Assembly: GCA_001873285.1 (NCBI GenBank) | Contig: MNYV01000003.1 | Span: 1-21,159, forward strand | Length of the DNA: 21,159 nt | Direction of reading: 5' to 3' | DNA from: Nitrospirae bacterium CG2_30_53_67 | GTDB lineage: Bacteria > CG2-30-53-67 | In this document: positions 1 to 7,865 of the stretch, one piece after another | How the letters are laid out: each line of letters opens with the position of its first letter | Position numbering within the stretch: position 1 is the first letter of the stretch | Notes under the pieces: model-generated | What the model was told of the DNA's origin: nothing | Database searches by the model: none | What the model saw: the letters and a program-made list of their open reading frames with translations, nothing else | Position numbers and translations under genes: made by a program

Positions 1-120
1 AATGTATTTCTTACGTTTCATTTTCCTGAAGCGCTTTCAAACCTGCTCACATCAGAGCACAAAGACCCGATCACAGGGACCCCGGAATACAAGTCGTGTG
101 CGGTTAAAATAGAGAAGTAA
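1..120 (+). CDS. fdhA: Formate dehydrogenase alpha subunit, C-terminal fragment
   Basis: Reading frame 1 is open from the window edge to a TAA at 118-120 and encodes the last 39 residues of a protein cut off on its 5' side. The segment has the pattern seen at the end of the molybdopterin-dinucleotide-binding domain of NAD-linked and related formate dehydrogenase alpha subunits: FHFPEALSNLLTS, then DPITGTPEYKSCAVKIEK. Family knowledge: these molybdenum- or tungsten-dependent enzymes oxidise formate to CO2 (or the reverse), passing electrons through Fe-S clusters to partner subunits. The catalytic part lies outside the window, so neither the exact subtype nor activity can be judged. The stop is followed after 49 bp by a MITE-like element, so any native downstream operon partner may have been separated from it. 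The assignment rests on a short tail only. Confidence 0.72.
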   Translation, partial: NVFLTFHFPEALSNLLTSEHKDPITGTPEYKSCAVKIEK

Positions 121-169
121 CAGAGATAGCGCCTCAGTACATGAGTTTTGCAGTTTCATGGAAGTGCCT

Positions 170-307
170 GGGGTCAGACTTAGATAATTTGATATTTAAA
201 CTGATCCCCTCACCGAATCACCTTGGCAATTCTTTCAATTTCCGCTGTTAAAAAGGGAGAGATACTATCTTCATCGGATCAATATCAAATTATCTAAGTC
301 TGACCCC
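170..307. mobile_element. MITE-like element, copy A
   Basis: This 138-bp element is bounded by perfect 27-bp terminal inverted repeats at 170-196 and 281-307. The outer ends read GGGGTCAGACT... and ...AGTCTGACCCC. The interior has no plausible gene. Bases 170-294 match the reverse complement of 3607-3731 with a single mismatch (A at 220 against C at 3681 on the given strand). No clear target-site duplication is visible. Short non-coding elements with such ends are usually mobilised in trans by a transposase; none is encoded here. The right end lies 48 bp upstream of the preferred start of the next gene, so the element forms its immediate upstream region. Confidence 0.8.
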
Positions 308-355
308 ATCTTCTTCTTGTTGCCGAAACAGGGGCATCAGGAGTATCATAAAAAG

Positions 356-1576
356 ATGAAGGTCATCACGTCAGAAATCCTGTTGATCAAAGCCTTGACG
401 ACTCTTCTCAAGCGGGACGGCCGCTTCAGGATCCTCTTTAACGGACGGCGCCAGACCAAGGAGATCTGCATCGGCCGGAACCATATCCTGTTCGCCACAT
501 CCAACCTCCTGAAAGATAAACTCACGGAGATCCTGTTCAAGGCGGGGAAGCTGACCCGGGAACAGTACATGCTGGCCACGGAACTCAGTATCGTGACTAA
601 AAAAAGAACCGGTGATATATTGATCCATGAAGGATTTCTCTCCAAGAAGGACGTGGAAAAGGGACTCCGGGACCAGGCGATCATGATCATCTGCAGCCTT
701 TTTGAACATCCGGACTGGAAGATGAATGTCTCGGAATTCACGCCGGACAGATCCATGGAGACAACCCCGAAGCTTTCACTGTTCGATGCCCTGATCACAG
801 GGATCCGGAGCGTGGACAATCTCTCGGTTCTCTATGAGGCCCTTCCTCGGAAGGAGGAGATCCTCGAGATCTCTCCGGGGTATGAAGCCCTGGCCGACAG
901 GATCCGGATGACTCAGGACGAAAGCCTTCTATTCTCTCTCGCCGACGGCCGGCGGACACTCCAGGAAATCTATCAAGAGTCGAAGATGTGGGAGTACCGC
1001 TTCTACAAAACTCTTTATCCTCTACTGGCCCTCAAGATCCTCAAGGCACAGAACAAACCTTTTGAACTCTCTCTGATTGAAGAAGCCGCCGTCACAGCGG
1101 CTTCAGATGCCGGAGATCCTGAAGAGTCCAAGGTTCAGACTCCATCTGCGGGGTCTCCATCAACCCCCGTCACTTTCGAGAATCAGATGGAAGAGGCCAA
1201 ATTCCTGATCTCCACGGAACAGTACAGCGCTGCGGCCAACAAGCTCAGAAGCCTGATCGGCACGGACAGCAGGAAGCCGGCTTACTACTATTATCTTGGA
1301 CTTGCCCTGGACCACATCCCAGGACAAAACAAGGAGGCGGAAAAAATGCTCAAGATGGCCATCCGTCTGGAGAATTACAACCCAAGGTATTACCTCGCCC
1401 TTGGCTATCTCTATCTGAATCGTAATATGACGCGGCAGGCAAGGGAGCAGTTTATGACGGCCTTCAAGTGGGACCCCCAAGACCCGTATGTCCAGGAAGC
1501 CATCGAATACTTGAACCGGATTGAAAAAAAAGGGGCCGGATTCCTGACCGAAAGATTTTTCCGCAAGAAAGCATAA
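356..1576 (+). CDS. DUF4388 (PATAN)-like protein with MshEN-like motifs, winged helix and C-terminal TPRs
   Basis: A soluble protein of 406 residues. Residues 1-60 resemble the DUF4388/PATAN fold. Residues about 55-108 carry two tandem motifs of the LxxILxxxGxLxxxxL type, as in MshEN domains. Residues about 175-230 look like a winged helix (LFSLADGRRTLQEIYQ). Residues about 278-391 form TPR repeats (YYYYLGLALDH, YYLALGYLYLNRN). PATAN-like domains are found in proteins of two-component networks, gliding and pilus regulation; no enzymatic motif is seen. I chose the ATG at 356, with AGGAG at 339-343; a TTG at 317 in the same frame would add 13 residues and lies closer to the MITE. It is followed by a hybrid histidine kinase, with which it may share a pathway. 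The protein encoded at 13608-14858 has the same domain order up to the C-terminal part and is probably a paralogue. The molecular function is unknown. Confidence 0.8.
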   Translation: MKVITSEILLIKALTTLLKRDGRFRILFNGRRQTKEICIGRNHILFATSNLLKDKLTEILFKAGKLTREQYMLATELSIVTKKRTGDILIHEGFLSKKDVEKGLRDQAIMIICSLFEHPDWKMNVSEFTPDRSMETTPKLSLFDALITGIRSVDNLSVLYEALPRKEEILEISPGYEALADRIRMTQDESLLFSLADGRRTLQEIYQESKMWEYRFYKTLYPLLALKILKAQNKPFELSLIEEAAVTAASDAGDPEESKVQTPSAGSPSTPVTFENQMEEAKFLISTEQYSAAANKLRSLIGTDSRKPAYYYYLGLALDHIPGQNKEAEKMLKMAIRLENYNPRYYLALGYLYLNRNMTRQAREQFMTAFKWDPQDPYVQEAIEYLNRIEKKGAGFLTERFFRKKA

Positions 1577-1679
1577 CATTCAAAGGGAATCTTTCTGCAA
1601 CCTTGGAGACATTTTTTCTATCTTGGGATTGGATTCAATGACCCATGTCTGACCGTGTCGTTAAAAAGATGATGTAACG

Positions 1680-3608
1680 ATGAATAACCGCCTCCTCCGG
1701 GAACAAGTCGCCCAACTTGACCAGCACGCCCCCCTGGGACTGATCGGGACTGCGATCAACGCGCTGATCCTGGTCTGGATTCTGAGAAACCAGGCGCCCC
1801 AGACCCATCTTATGGCATGGCTCGCGGCCGTACTCCTGGTGACCCTCCTGAGGCTCCCCCTTCTTTACCGAAAAATTCCTCTTTTTTCAGGTCCGGATTC
1901 GACACGCCGTCTGGCCGTATTCCTGATCTCGGGCGCCGGCCTGTCCGGCGCGGCCTGGGGCTCGGCCTCCCTGATTATTTTCCCGACGGATTCCATCGTC
2001 CACCAGACCTTCATGGCGTTCGTGGTCGGTGGTATGGTGGCCGGGGCCGCAGGCCTCTACTCGGTGATGATGACGGCCTTTCTGGCATTCAGCCTCCCGG
2101 TGCTGATCCCGCTGATTTTCCGTTTTTTAGCGGCAGGAGACGAGATCCACGTCGCCATGGGAGGCATGACATTTCTCTTTGCCGTACTCATGACATTCAC
2201 CGCGAAACGGATCCATGCCACGACAATCAACAATATCTCTCTCCAATTTGAGAAGGGAGATCTGATCGTCCACCTGACTGAGGCCAAGGAGGAGACGGAG
2301 ATCATCAACCGGGAATTGGCGTCCGAAATCCTTGAACGAAAGCGCGTCGAAGAAAACTTAAAACGACACAAGGAACAGCTTGAAGAAAAAGTTGCGGAGC
2401 GGACCCGGGAACTCAGCTTCACCAACCAAAGGCTTCAGCAGGAAATAGACGAGCGCACCCGGCTCGAAAACGAGCTGCTGCAGGCGGAAAAACTAAAATC
2501 CCTCGGCCTGCTGGCCGGCGGGATCGCCCATGACTTCAACAATTTACTGACCGGGATCCTCGGCAACATCTCTCTGGCAAAGATGGAGACCCCGGCAGGG
2601 GAGCGCCTTCATGATACGCTGACGGAGTCGGAAAAGGCGGCCGTCAGGGCCAAGGCCCTGACACAGCAGCTCCTCACCTTCTCCACGGGCGGCGCTCCGG
2701 TGAAAAAGCGTATGTTTCCGGCGGATCTGATCCGGGATACGGCAACGTTCGCATTGAGTGGATCCAATGTTCGGTGCCGATTCGATCTGGCCTCGGATCT
2801 TTGGCCGTTGGATGCCGACGAGGGACAGATCAGTCAGGTGATCAACAATCTGGTCATCAACGCCCACCAGGCCATGCCCAACGGCGGGACCATCCGGATC
2901 TCAGCTGAGAATCTCCAGGACGGCGCCGACAAACCGGTCACCCTGGAACAAGGAAATTATATACGAATAACCGTTCAGGACCAGGGCTGCGGCATTCCTG
3001 AAGAACATCTCTCCCGGATATTTGACCCTTACTTCACAACCAAGCAAACCGGGAGCGGGTTGGGCCTGGCCACTTGCTATTCCATTATCCGAAAACATGG
3101 CGGCTGCATCACAGCCGAGTCCAAACTAAGAGCGGGCGCCACCTTCCGGATCTACCTTCCTGCATCCTCGGCGCCGGTTGCCAAGGCCAGGGAGCCGGAA
3201 CATGTCCTGCCGGCGGCCGGGGGAAGGATCCTGGTCATGGATGATGAAGAGATGATAAGAAAGACGATTTGTGCCATGCTCATCCGGCTTGGTTTTTCCG
3301 TAGAGAGTGTCCATGACGGCGCCGAGGCCATCGCGGTCTACCAGGCCGCCCGGGAGGCCGGATCGCCGTTTCAGGCCGCGATCATGGACCTGACCGTACC
3401 CGGAGGCATGGGCGGCAAAGAGGCGGCATCGCTTCTTCTTCAGATGGACCCAGAGGCCAGGATCATTATATCCAGCGGCTACTCCAATGACCCCGTTATG
3501 GCGGACTATCGAGACCACGGCATCTCCGGCGTCATGATGAAGCCCTACACAACTCAAGAACTCGGCGCCATCCTGAACAATATTCTGGGGGAAAGGGGCA
3601 AACATTGA
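1680..3608 (+). CDS. Membrane hybrid sensor histidine kinase with C-terminal receiver domain
   Basis: This 642-residue protein is an inner-membrane sensor. Residues 20-180 contain several hydrophobic segments forming a multi-helix membrane input domain. A coiled coil follows at about 195-270. The HisKA H-box is GGIAHDFNNLL, with the phospho-accepting histidine at 284. The HATPase domain shows the N box (NNLVINAHQAM, 389-399), the G1 box (DQGCGIP, 434-440) and GSGLGL (458-463). A receiver domain begins near 515, with acidic DD at 521-522, phospho-acceptor Asp570 (AIMDLTVPGG) and Lys621. It therefore autophosphorylates and passes phosphate to its own receiver; the final output partner is not in the window. 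The signal is unknown, as no periplasmic sensor domain is evident. The preceding gene ends 103 bp upstream and may be in the same unit. The last codons and the stop run into MITE copy B, so the extreme C-terminus may have been altered by that insertion. Confidence 0.9.
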   Translation: MNNRLLREQVAQLDQHAPLGLIGTAINALILVWILRNQAPQTHLMAWLAAVLLVTLLRLPLLYRKIPLFSGPDSTRRLAVFLISGAGLSGAAWGSASLIIFPTDSIVHQTFMAFVVGGMVAGAAGLYSVMMTAFLAFSLPVLIPLIFRFLAAGDEIHVAMGGMTFLFAVLMTFTAKRIHATTINNISLQFEKGDLIVHLTEAKEETEIINRELASEILERKRVEENLKRHKEQLEEKVAERTRELSFTNQRLQQEIDERTRLENELLQAEKLKSLGLLAGGIAHDFNNLLTGILGNISLAKMETPAGERLHDTLTESEKAAVRAKALTQQLLTFSTGGAPVKKRMFPADLIRDTATFALSGSNVRCRFDLASDLWPLDADEGQISQVINNLVINAHQAMPNGGTIRISAENLQDGADKPVTLEQGNYIRITVQDQGCGIPEEHLSRIFDPYFTTKQTGSGLGLATCYSIIRKHGGCITAESKLRAGATFRIYLPASSAPVAKAREPEHVLPAAGGRILVMDDEEMIRKTICAMLIRLGFSVESVHDGAEAIAVYQAAREAGSPFQAAIMDLTVPGGMGGKEAASLLLQMDPEARIIISSGYSNDPVMADYRDHGISGVMMKPYTTQELGAILNNILGERGKH

Positions 3609-3731
3609 TAATTTGATATTGATCCGATGAAGATAGTATCTCTCCCTTTTTAACAGCGGAAATTGAAAGAATTGCCAAGGCGATTCGGTGAGGGGATCAG
3701 TTTAAATATCAAATTATCTAAGTCTGACCCC
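3595..3731. mobile_element. MITE-like element, copy B, inverted relative to copy A
   Basis: Bases 3607-3731 match the reverse complement of 170-294 at 124 of 125 positions. The right 27-bp terminal repeat (3705-3731) is intact. The left repeat is intact only from 3607 to 3620; towards 3595 it is degenerate (GGGG at 3595-3598, then several mismatches), exactly where the kinase gene ends. Both copies are followed at their rightward end by ATCTT, which could be part of the element or chance. The element sits in the convergent gap between the kinase and yeiH. As a strong inverted repeat, its transcript could fold into a long hairpin acting as a terminator on both strands (inference). Confidence 0.78.
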
Positions 3732-3743
3732 ATCTTTTCGCGG

Positions 3744-4805
3744 CTATTTCGCCCCCAGCACGTAACCCGCGAACAAGAATGCATACGCGAAGAGGATAAA
3801 AGTCAATACAAAGCCCGCCGCAATAGGGGCAAGGTCTCTCTTATGGAATTGTTTGAAATCGACCGCCGCTCCGATCCCAACGAAACAGAATGAGAAGAAC
3901 CACTGATACAGGTGTGTGGTCGTCTTGACCATTTCCGGGGTGAATAAACCAAAACTTGCCAAGGCGGAGAGGACCAGCAGTCCCAGCACAAACTTGGGAA
4001 ATTTGGACCACAGGATTCCAAGCCTCACCTTTTCGCCGACGGGCAACCCCTTTTTGGTATAGTAGTAAACGAGCGCCAGGATAAGAACAGGCATCAGGGC
4101 GTTTCTCGCCGACTTGGTTATGGTCGCCACATTTCCGGCCATATCACTGTAGGCAAAACCTGTGGCAATACACTGGGCGGTATTCGACGGCGTCGTGCCG
4201 GAAAGGTACCCTACAAACACATCATTCCAGCCAAAGTAGTGGCCCAGCAGGGGAATGCCGAAAAGACACATGACGTCCGTCAGGAGCGAAGCTCCGATCG
4301 CTATGATCAACTCTTTATCGGTTGCCTTGATGGCCGGCGCTGTCGCGATAATAGCGGATACCCCGCAAACACCGATGCCGGTGCCGATTAGATGACCCAA
4401 TCTGTGTCCCATTTGATATTTATTGGAAATATAACCGGCGCCAAGGACCATCATGGTAATGGAGATAGACACCATGACAAGCGCGCCGCTTCCCACCTTG
4501 AAGATTTGTACAAGATTCAGTTTGGCTCCTATGAGAACAACGCCGATGTAGAGAAAGACCTTTGTGCTGAAATTGATTCCCTCCTGAAAAACATCACCCA
4601 TCTTGAAGATGTTTTTCGTCAGCATGCCGAGAATGATGGCGATAAAGACATAATTTAAAGGGATGTTTTTCCCCCAGTGGGCATAGGCCGCTTTCTCGAG
4701 ATACCAGGACAAGACGCCCAGACCCATACAATAAATTAAGCCGGGCATTAAGGCCTTGAGATAGCTTGACCCATTCTTATACTTTTCAGGCGGGATTTTC
4801 GCCAT
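3744..4805 (-). CDS. yeiH: YeiH/UPF0324 family membrane protein (putative sulfate exporter)
   Basis: A 353-residue polytopic inner-membrane protein with about ten hydrophobic segments. It resembles the UPF0324/YeiH family, in which members are often annotated as putative sulfate exporters although transport has rarely been shown. Visible family-like signatures are VLIGAKLNLVQIF near residues 91-103, GTGIGVCGVSAIIATAPAI in the middle, and SGTTPSNTAQCIA followed by ATITKSARNALMPVLIL. The ATG at 4805 has AGGAG upstream at a spacing of about 10 bp, and the length is normal for the family. A 39-residue single-helix protein is encoded just upstream on the same strand, and both appear to be read from the promoter at 4995-5023. 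The stop lies 12 bp from MITE copy B. The substrate is not known; the sulfur-relay genes at the far end of the window are too distant to argue a link. Confidence 0.85.
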   Translation of the reverse strand: MAKIPPEKYKNGSSYLKALMPGLIYCMGLGVLSWYLEKAAYAHWGKNIPLNYVFIAIILGMLTKNIFKMGDVFQEGINFSTKVFLYIGVVLIGAKLNLVQIFKVGSGALVMVSISITMMVLGAGYISNKYQMGHRLGHLIGTGIGVCGVSAIIATAPAIKATDKELIIAIGASLLTDVMCLFGIPLLGHYFGWNDVFVGYLSGTTPSNTAQCIATGFAYSDMAGNVATITKSARNALMPVLILALVYYYTKKGLPVGEKVRLGILWSKFPKFVLGLLVLSALASFGLFTPEMVKTTTHLYQWFFSFCFVGIGAAVDFKQFHKRDLAPIAAGFVLTFILFAYAFLFAGYVLGAK

Positions 4806-4838
4806 GGCAATCTATCTCCTGCTTCTGAAGCGGCTCCC

Positions 4839-4958
4839 TTACCAAGGGATATGTTTTATAATCCCTGCAATGACCAGCAAGCCCAGGATAATGCCCACAT
4901 AAAAAGAAAACCAATCTTCTTCAATCCTGAATTTCTTAGGCTCCTGTTCTTTCTCCAT
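4839..4958 (-). CDS. Small single-pass membrane protein upstream of yeiH
   Basis: A 39-residue protein starting MEKEQEPKKFRIEEDWFSFY, followed by one hydrophobic helix (VGIILGLLVIAGII) and the tail KHIPW. The start at 4958 is preceded by AGAGGG at a spacing of 7. The open frame extends back to 5093, but that longer form would include the consensus promoter at 4995-5023, so the short form is preferred. The gap to yeiH is 33 bp, so the two are probably co-transcribed. The charged N-terminus followed by one helix would suit a small accessory subunit or regulator of the YeiH transporter (inference). No named family is recognised. Confidence 0.65.
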   Translation of the reverse strand: MEKEQEPKKFRIEEDWFSFYVGIILGLLVIAGIIKHIPW

Positions 4959-4994
4959 GATCATGCCCTCTAAAATGTTCAATTTTTTCGTGGT

Positions 4995-5023
4995 ATTATA
5001 AATAATCGTCTTGAGGCTGTCAA
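4995..5023 (-). promoter_or_regulatory. Perfect consensus sigma-70 promoter for the small membrane protein and yeiH
   Basis: On the minus strand TTGACA (5023-5018) is followed by a 17-bp spacer and TATAAT (5000-4995), a full match to the -35/-10 consensus. The sequence just upstream (about 5024-5038) is A/T-rich, like an UP element. The -10 lies 37 bp before the start at 4958. No operator palindrome is obvious around it. Confidence 0.8.
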
Positions 5024-5216
5024 ACAAAATATATATAGCGATAACCTCTTGCAAAGGACCTGCAGAATATGGTATGAATTCCGTTGTAAGCATATCCCGG
5101 CATGAGCGGATTTCTTACGGGATAGATGGATTCCCATATCAACGAGATTCCAACGGGACCGGGAATCCTCTATGATAAGGTAGATGCGAAGAGAGGCGGG
5201 AAGGAGCAGTCAAGGC

Positions 5217-6315
5217 ATGATTGACGAGTTCAGGCAAGAAATCAAGGAAATCACCAGGAATTATCACCTCCTTCGGAGTCATCTTTGACCTTACAGAAAA
5301 CAGAAACCGTCTGGAAGAGATCGAAAAACGGATCACGGATCCGAATTTATGGCAGGATCCCCAGTCCGCGCAGAAAATACTGAAAGAACGGACCGCCCTT
5401 CAGAATCAGATCAGCGAATGGGAAAACCTGGCCCAGTCTTATGAAGACCTGGAAGCCCTCGTTGAATTATCCGATACGGAAAAAGACGAGTCCCTTTACC
5501 CGGAAATCCGCCAGACGATTGATGGCTTCAGAGAGAATTTCAACCGCCTGGAACTCAAGACCATGCTGGGCGAGGAGAACGACCCGAACAACGCGATCGT
5601 CAACATCCATTCGGGCGCCGGGGGGACTGAATCCCAGGACTGGGCGCAGATGCTCCTGCGGATGTACCAGCGCTGGGCTGAAAACAAACGCTTCAAAACG
5701 ACCGTGCTGGACCTGATGTACGGCGAAGAGGCCGGGATCAAGAACGTCACCTTTATTGTGGAGGGCGCCTATGCCTACGGCCTGCTTAAGGCCGAAGACG
5801 GCGTACACCGTCTGGTCCGTATCTCCCCGTTTGATGCCGGAAAACGGCGGCATACCTCTTTTGCCTCGGTTCTGGTCAGCCCGGAATTGGATGAAAAGGT
5901 CGAAGTGCCGATCCGTGAGGAAGACCTCAGGATCGATACCTTTCGGTCGAGCGGCGCCGGAGGCCAGCATGTCAATGTCACCGACTCAGCCGTGCGCATC
6001 ACCCACATCCCTACGGGGATCGTGGTTCAATGCCAGAACGAGCGATCCCAGTATAAGAACAAGGCCTCGGCCATGAAGGTCATGAAAGCCAGGATATACG
6101 AACTCGAGAAGAAAAAAGAGCAGGAGCGGCTGGAAGAGATGATGGGAGAAAGAAAGGAGATCGGTTGGGGGAGCCAGATCCGGTCGTATGTGCTTCAGCC
6201 GTACCAACTGGTCAAAGACCTTCGGACCAAATTGGAGACGGGAAATGTGGAAGGGGTGCTCAACGGGGATATCGATGAGTTCATCAATGCCTTCCTGCTG
6301 AAAAAAAAGAAGTAA
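5217..6315 (+). CDS. prfB: Peptide chain release factor 2, with programmed +1 frameshift
   Basis: RF2 recognises UGA and UAA at the ribosomal A site and triggers peptide release. The gene is in two frames. An ATG at 5217 (AAGGAG at 5201-5206) opens 23 codons that end at CTT TGA C (5283-5289). Skipping T5286 continues in the +1 frame from 5287 to the TAA at 6313-6315, giving 365 residues, normal for RF2. In the joined protein the RF2-specific anticodon tripeptide SPF is at 203-205 ([12 protein letters not shown]), and the peptidyl-hydrolysis GGQ is at 248-250 ([15 protein letters not shown]). A simple gene call in the downstream frame would start falsely at 5221. lysS follows after 8 bp, so prfB, lysS and lolC look like one operon. 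Regulation is autogenous: low RF2 slows reading of the internal UGA and favours the shift (known for the family). Confidence 0.95.
5268..5289 (+). promoter_or_regulatory. prfB programmed +1 frameshift site
   Basis: The slippery CTT at 5283-5285 is followed by the in-frame stop TGA (5286-5288) and C, the canonical RF2 arrangement. A Shine-Dalgarno-like GGAG (5275-5278) sits 4 nt before the CTT, close to the spacing of the E. coli site. CTCC at 5268-5271 could pair with this GGAG across a three-base loop. Continuous homology to RF2 only after shifting frames supports the function. Confidence 0.9.
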
Positions 6316-6323
6316 GGGAGACG

Positions 6324-7865
6324 ATGCAAGACGACAACGAATTAATCCAGCAGCGGAAGAAAAAGATCCGGGACATGATGGAGGAGGGGATCGAGCTCTA
6401 TGCCCACCGGTTTGATCCCGAACATTCCACCCGGGAGATCCTGGATCGTTACGGCTCGTCCACCGCAGAAAAACTCTCAGCCGAAAAACCCCAAGCGGTG
6501 ATCGCCGGCCGGATTATCTCCATGCGGCGGTTCGGCAAAGGCGCCTTTGCCCATTTGCAGGATGCCGGCGGGAAGATCCAGATCTTTATATCCATGAATA
6601 CGTTGGGAGAGACGGCCTTCGGACTCTTCCGCCGTATGGATATCGGGGACTTCATCGGCGTCAGAGGCGGCCTTTTCTTCACCAAGACCGGCGAGCTTAC
6701 GGTGGAAGTCCGGGATCTCAAACTCCTGACCAAATCCTTGCGCCCGCTCCCCGAGAAGTGGCACGGCCTCAAAGACAAGGAGATCCGGTACCGGCAGCGG
6801 TACCTCGACCTGGTGGTCAATCCCCAGGTCAAAGAGACCTTCACCCTGAGGAGCCGGATCATCTCGTCCATCCGGGAATTCATGAACGGCCATGGTTTCC
6901 TCGAGGTGGAAACTCCCATGATGCAGCCGATCCCCGGCGGGGCCGCGGCCCGCCCTTTTAAGACACACCACAACGCCCTCAGCACGGACCTCTATCTTCG
7001 GATCGCCCCGGAACTCTATCTCAAGAGACTCCTGGTGGGAGGCTTGGAACGCGTGTATGAACTCAACCGTAACTTCCGGAACGAAGGGATGGACCTGGAG
7101 CACAACCCGGAATTCACCATGATTGAATTCTATATGGCTTATGCAGACTATACGGATTTGATCCCGCTGACCGAATCCCTTTTGAGCGAGGTCTGCCGGG
7201 AAACACGGGGCACGCTGGCCCTTGACTTCAAGGGGGAGGTGATCAACCTGACGCCGCCCTATAAGAGAGTGAGCTATCACGAAGCGCTGTCATCCGCTCT
7301 CCATGAGAAAGGTTACCCCCAAGAAATCTTGAATGATGCAGAAGGGCTCCTGAAGGCCGCTTCCGGACTCGGCATCCAGAATCCCGGCAGGATGCCGAGG
7401 TTCAAGCTCGTGAATAAAATCTTCGAAATTCTGGTGGAGCCCAGTCTGATGCAGCCGACCTTCGTGACCGATTATCCCACAGAGGTATCGCCCCTTTCCA
7501 AACGGAAACCGGACCGGCCCGATCTGGTGGAACGGTTTGAGCTTTTTATCGGGGGCAAGGAAATCGCCAATGCCTTTTCCGAATTGAACGATCCCGAAGA
7601 CCAGCGGGAACGATTCGAAAAGCAGGCGGCGAGCCGGGCGGGAGGGGATGAAGAAGCCATGTTCATGGACCAGGACTTCCTCCGGGCCCTGGAATACGGG
7701 ATGCCCCCGGCCGCGGGCGAGGGAATCGGGATTGACCGGATGGTCATGCTCCTGACCGGCAACGAATCCATACGAGACGTGATCCTCTTTCCGCAGATGC
7801 GCCCGGAAGCCGGAATTTCATCATCCTCCGGCACGAATTTCCCGCCGGAGGAAACGACGCCATGA
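6324..7865 (+). CDS. lysS: Lysyl-tRNA synthetase, class II
   Basis: Cytoplasmic enzyme that activates lysine with ATP and charges tRNA-Lys; 513 residues, close to the usual size. An OB-fold anticodon-binding domain occupies about 55-150 (IAGRIISMRRFGKGAFAHLQ). The class II core follows: motif 1 near 189-200 (GHGFLEVETPMM), motif 2 near 248-262 (LNRNFRNEGMDLEHN), the GGKEIANAFSELNDP segment, and motif 3 near 467-477 (GEGIGIDRMVML). The conserved end IRDVILFPQMRP is followed by about 20 extra low-complexity residues (SSSSG, PPEETTP), as if the reading frame had been extended to reach the next gene. GGGAG precedes the ATG. The stop overlaps the lolC start (ATGA at 7862-7865), so translation of the two is probably coupled. 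Confidence 0.96.
   Translation: MQDDNELIQQRKKKIRDMMEEGIELYAHRFDPEHSTREILDRYGSSTAEKLSAEKPQAVIAGRIISMRRFGKGAFAHLQDAGGKIQIFISMNTLGETAFGLFRRMDIGDFIGVRGGLFFTKTGELTVEVRDLKLLTKSLRPLPEKWHGLKDKEIRYRQRYLDLVVNPQVKETFTLRSRIISSIREFMNGHGFLEVETPMMQPIPGGAAARPFKTHHNALSTDLYLRIAPELYLKRLLVGGLERVYELNRNFRNEGMDLEHNPEFTMIEFYMAYADYTDLIPLTESLLSEVCRETRGTLALDFKGEVINLTPPYKRVSYHEALSSALHEKGYPQEILNDAEGLLKAASGLGIQNPGRMPRFKLVNKIFEILVEPSLMQPTFVTDYPTEVSPLSKRKPDRPDLVERFELFIGGKEIANAFSELNDPEDQRERFEKQAASRAGGDEEAMFMDQDFLRALEYGMPPAAGEGIGIDRMVMLLTGNESIRDVILFPQMRPEAGISSSSGTNFPPEETTP

Noticed and set aside
1817-2251. Second-frame open reading frame inside the kinase gene
   Set aside because: It has high Arg/Pro/Gly content typical of a shifted frame in GC-rich coding DNA and overlaps a clearly real gene.
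3663-3893. 76-residue plus-strand open frame
   Set aside because: It begins inside MITE copy B and runs antisense through the 3' end of yeiH. There is no ribosome site or protein-like pattern.
4959-5093. Longer N-terminus for the small protein upstream of yeiH
   Set aside because: The extension would be encoded across a perfect promoter, and a good ribosome site fits the start at 4958.
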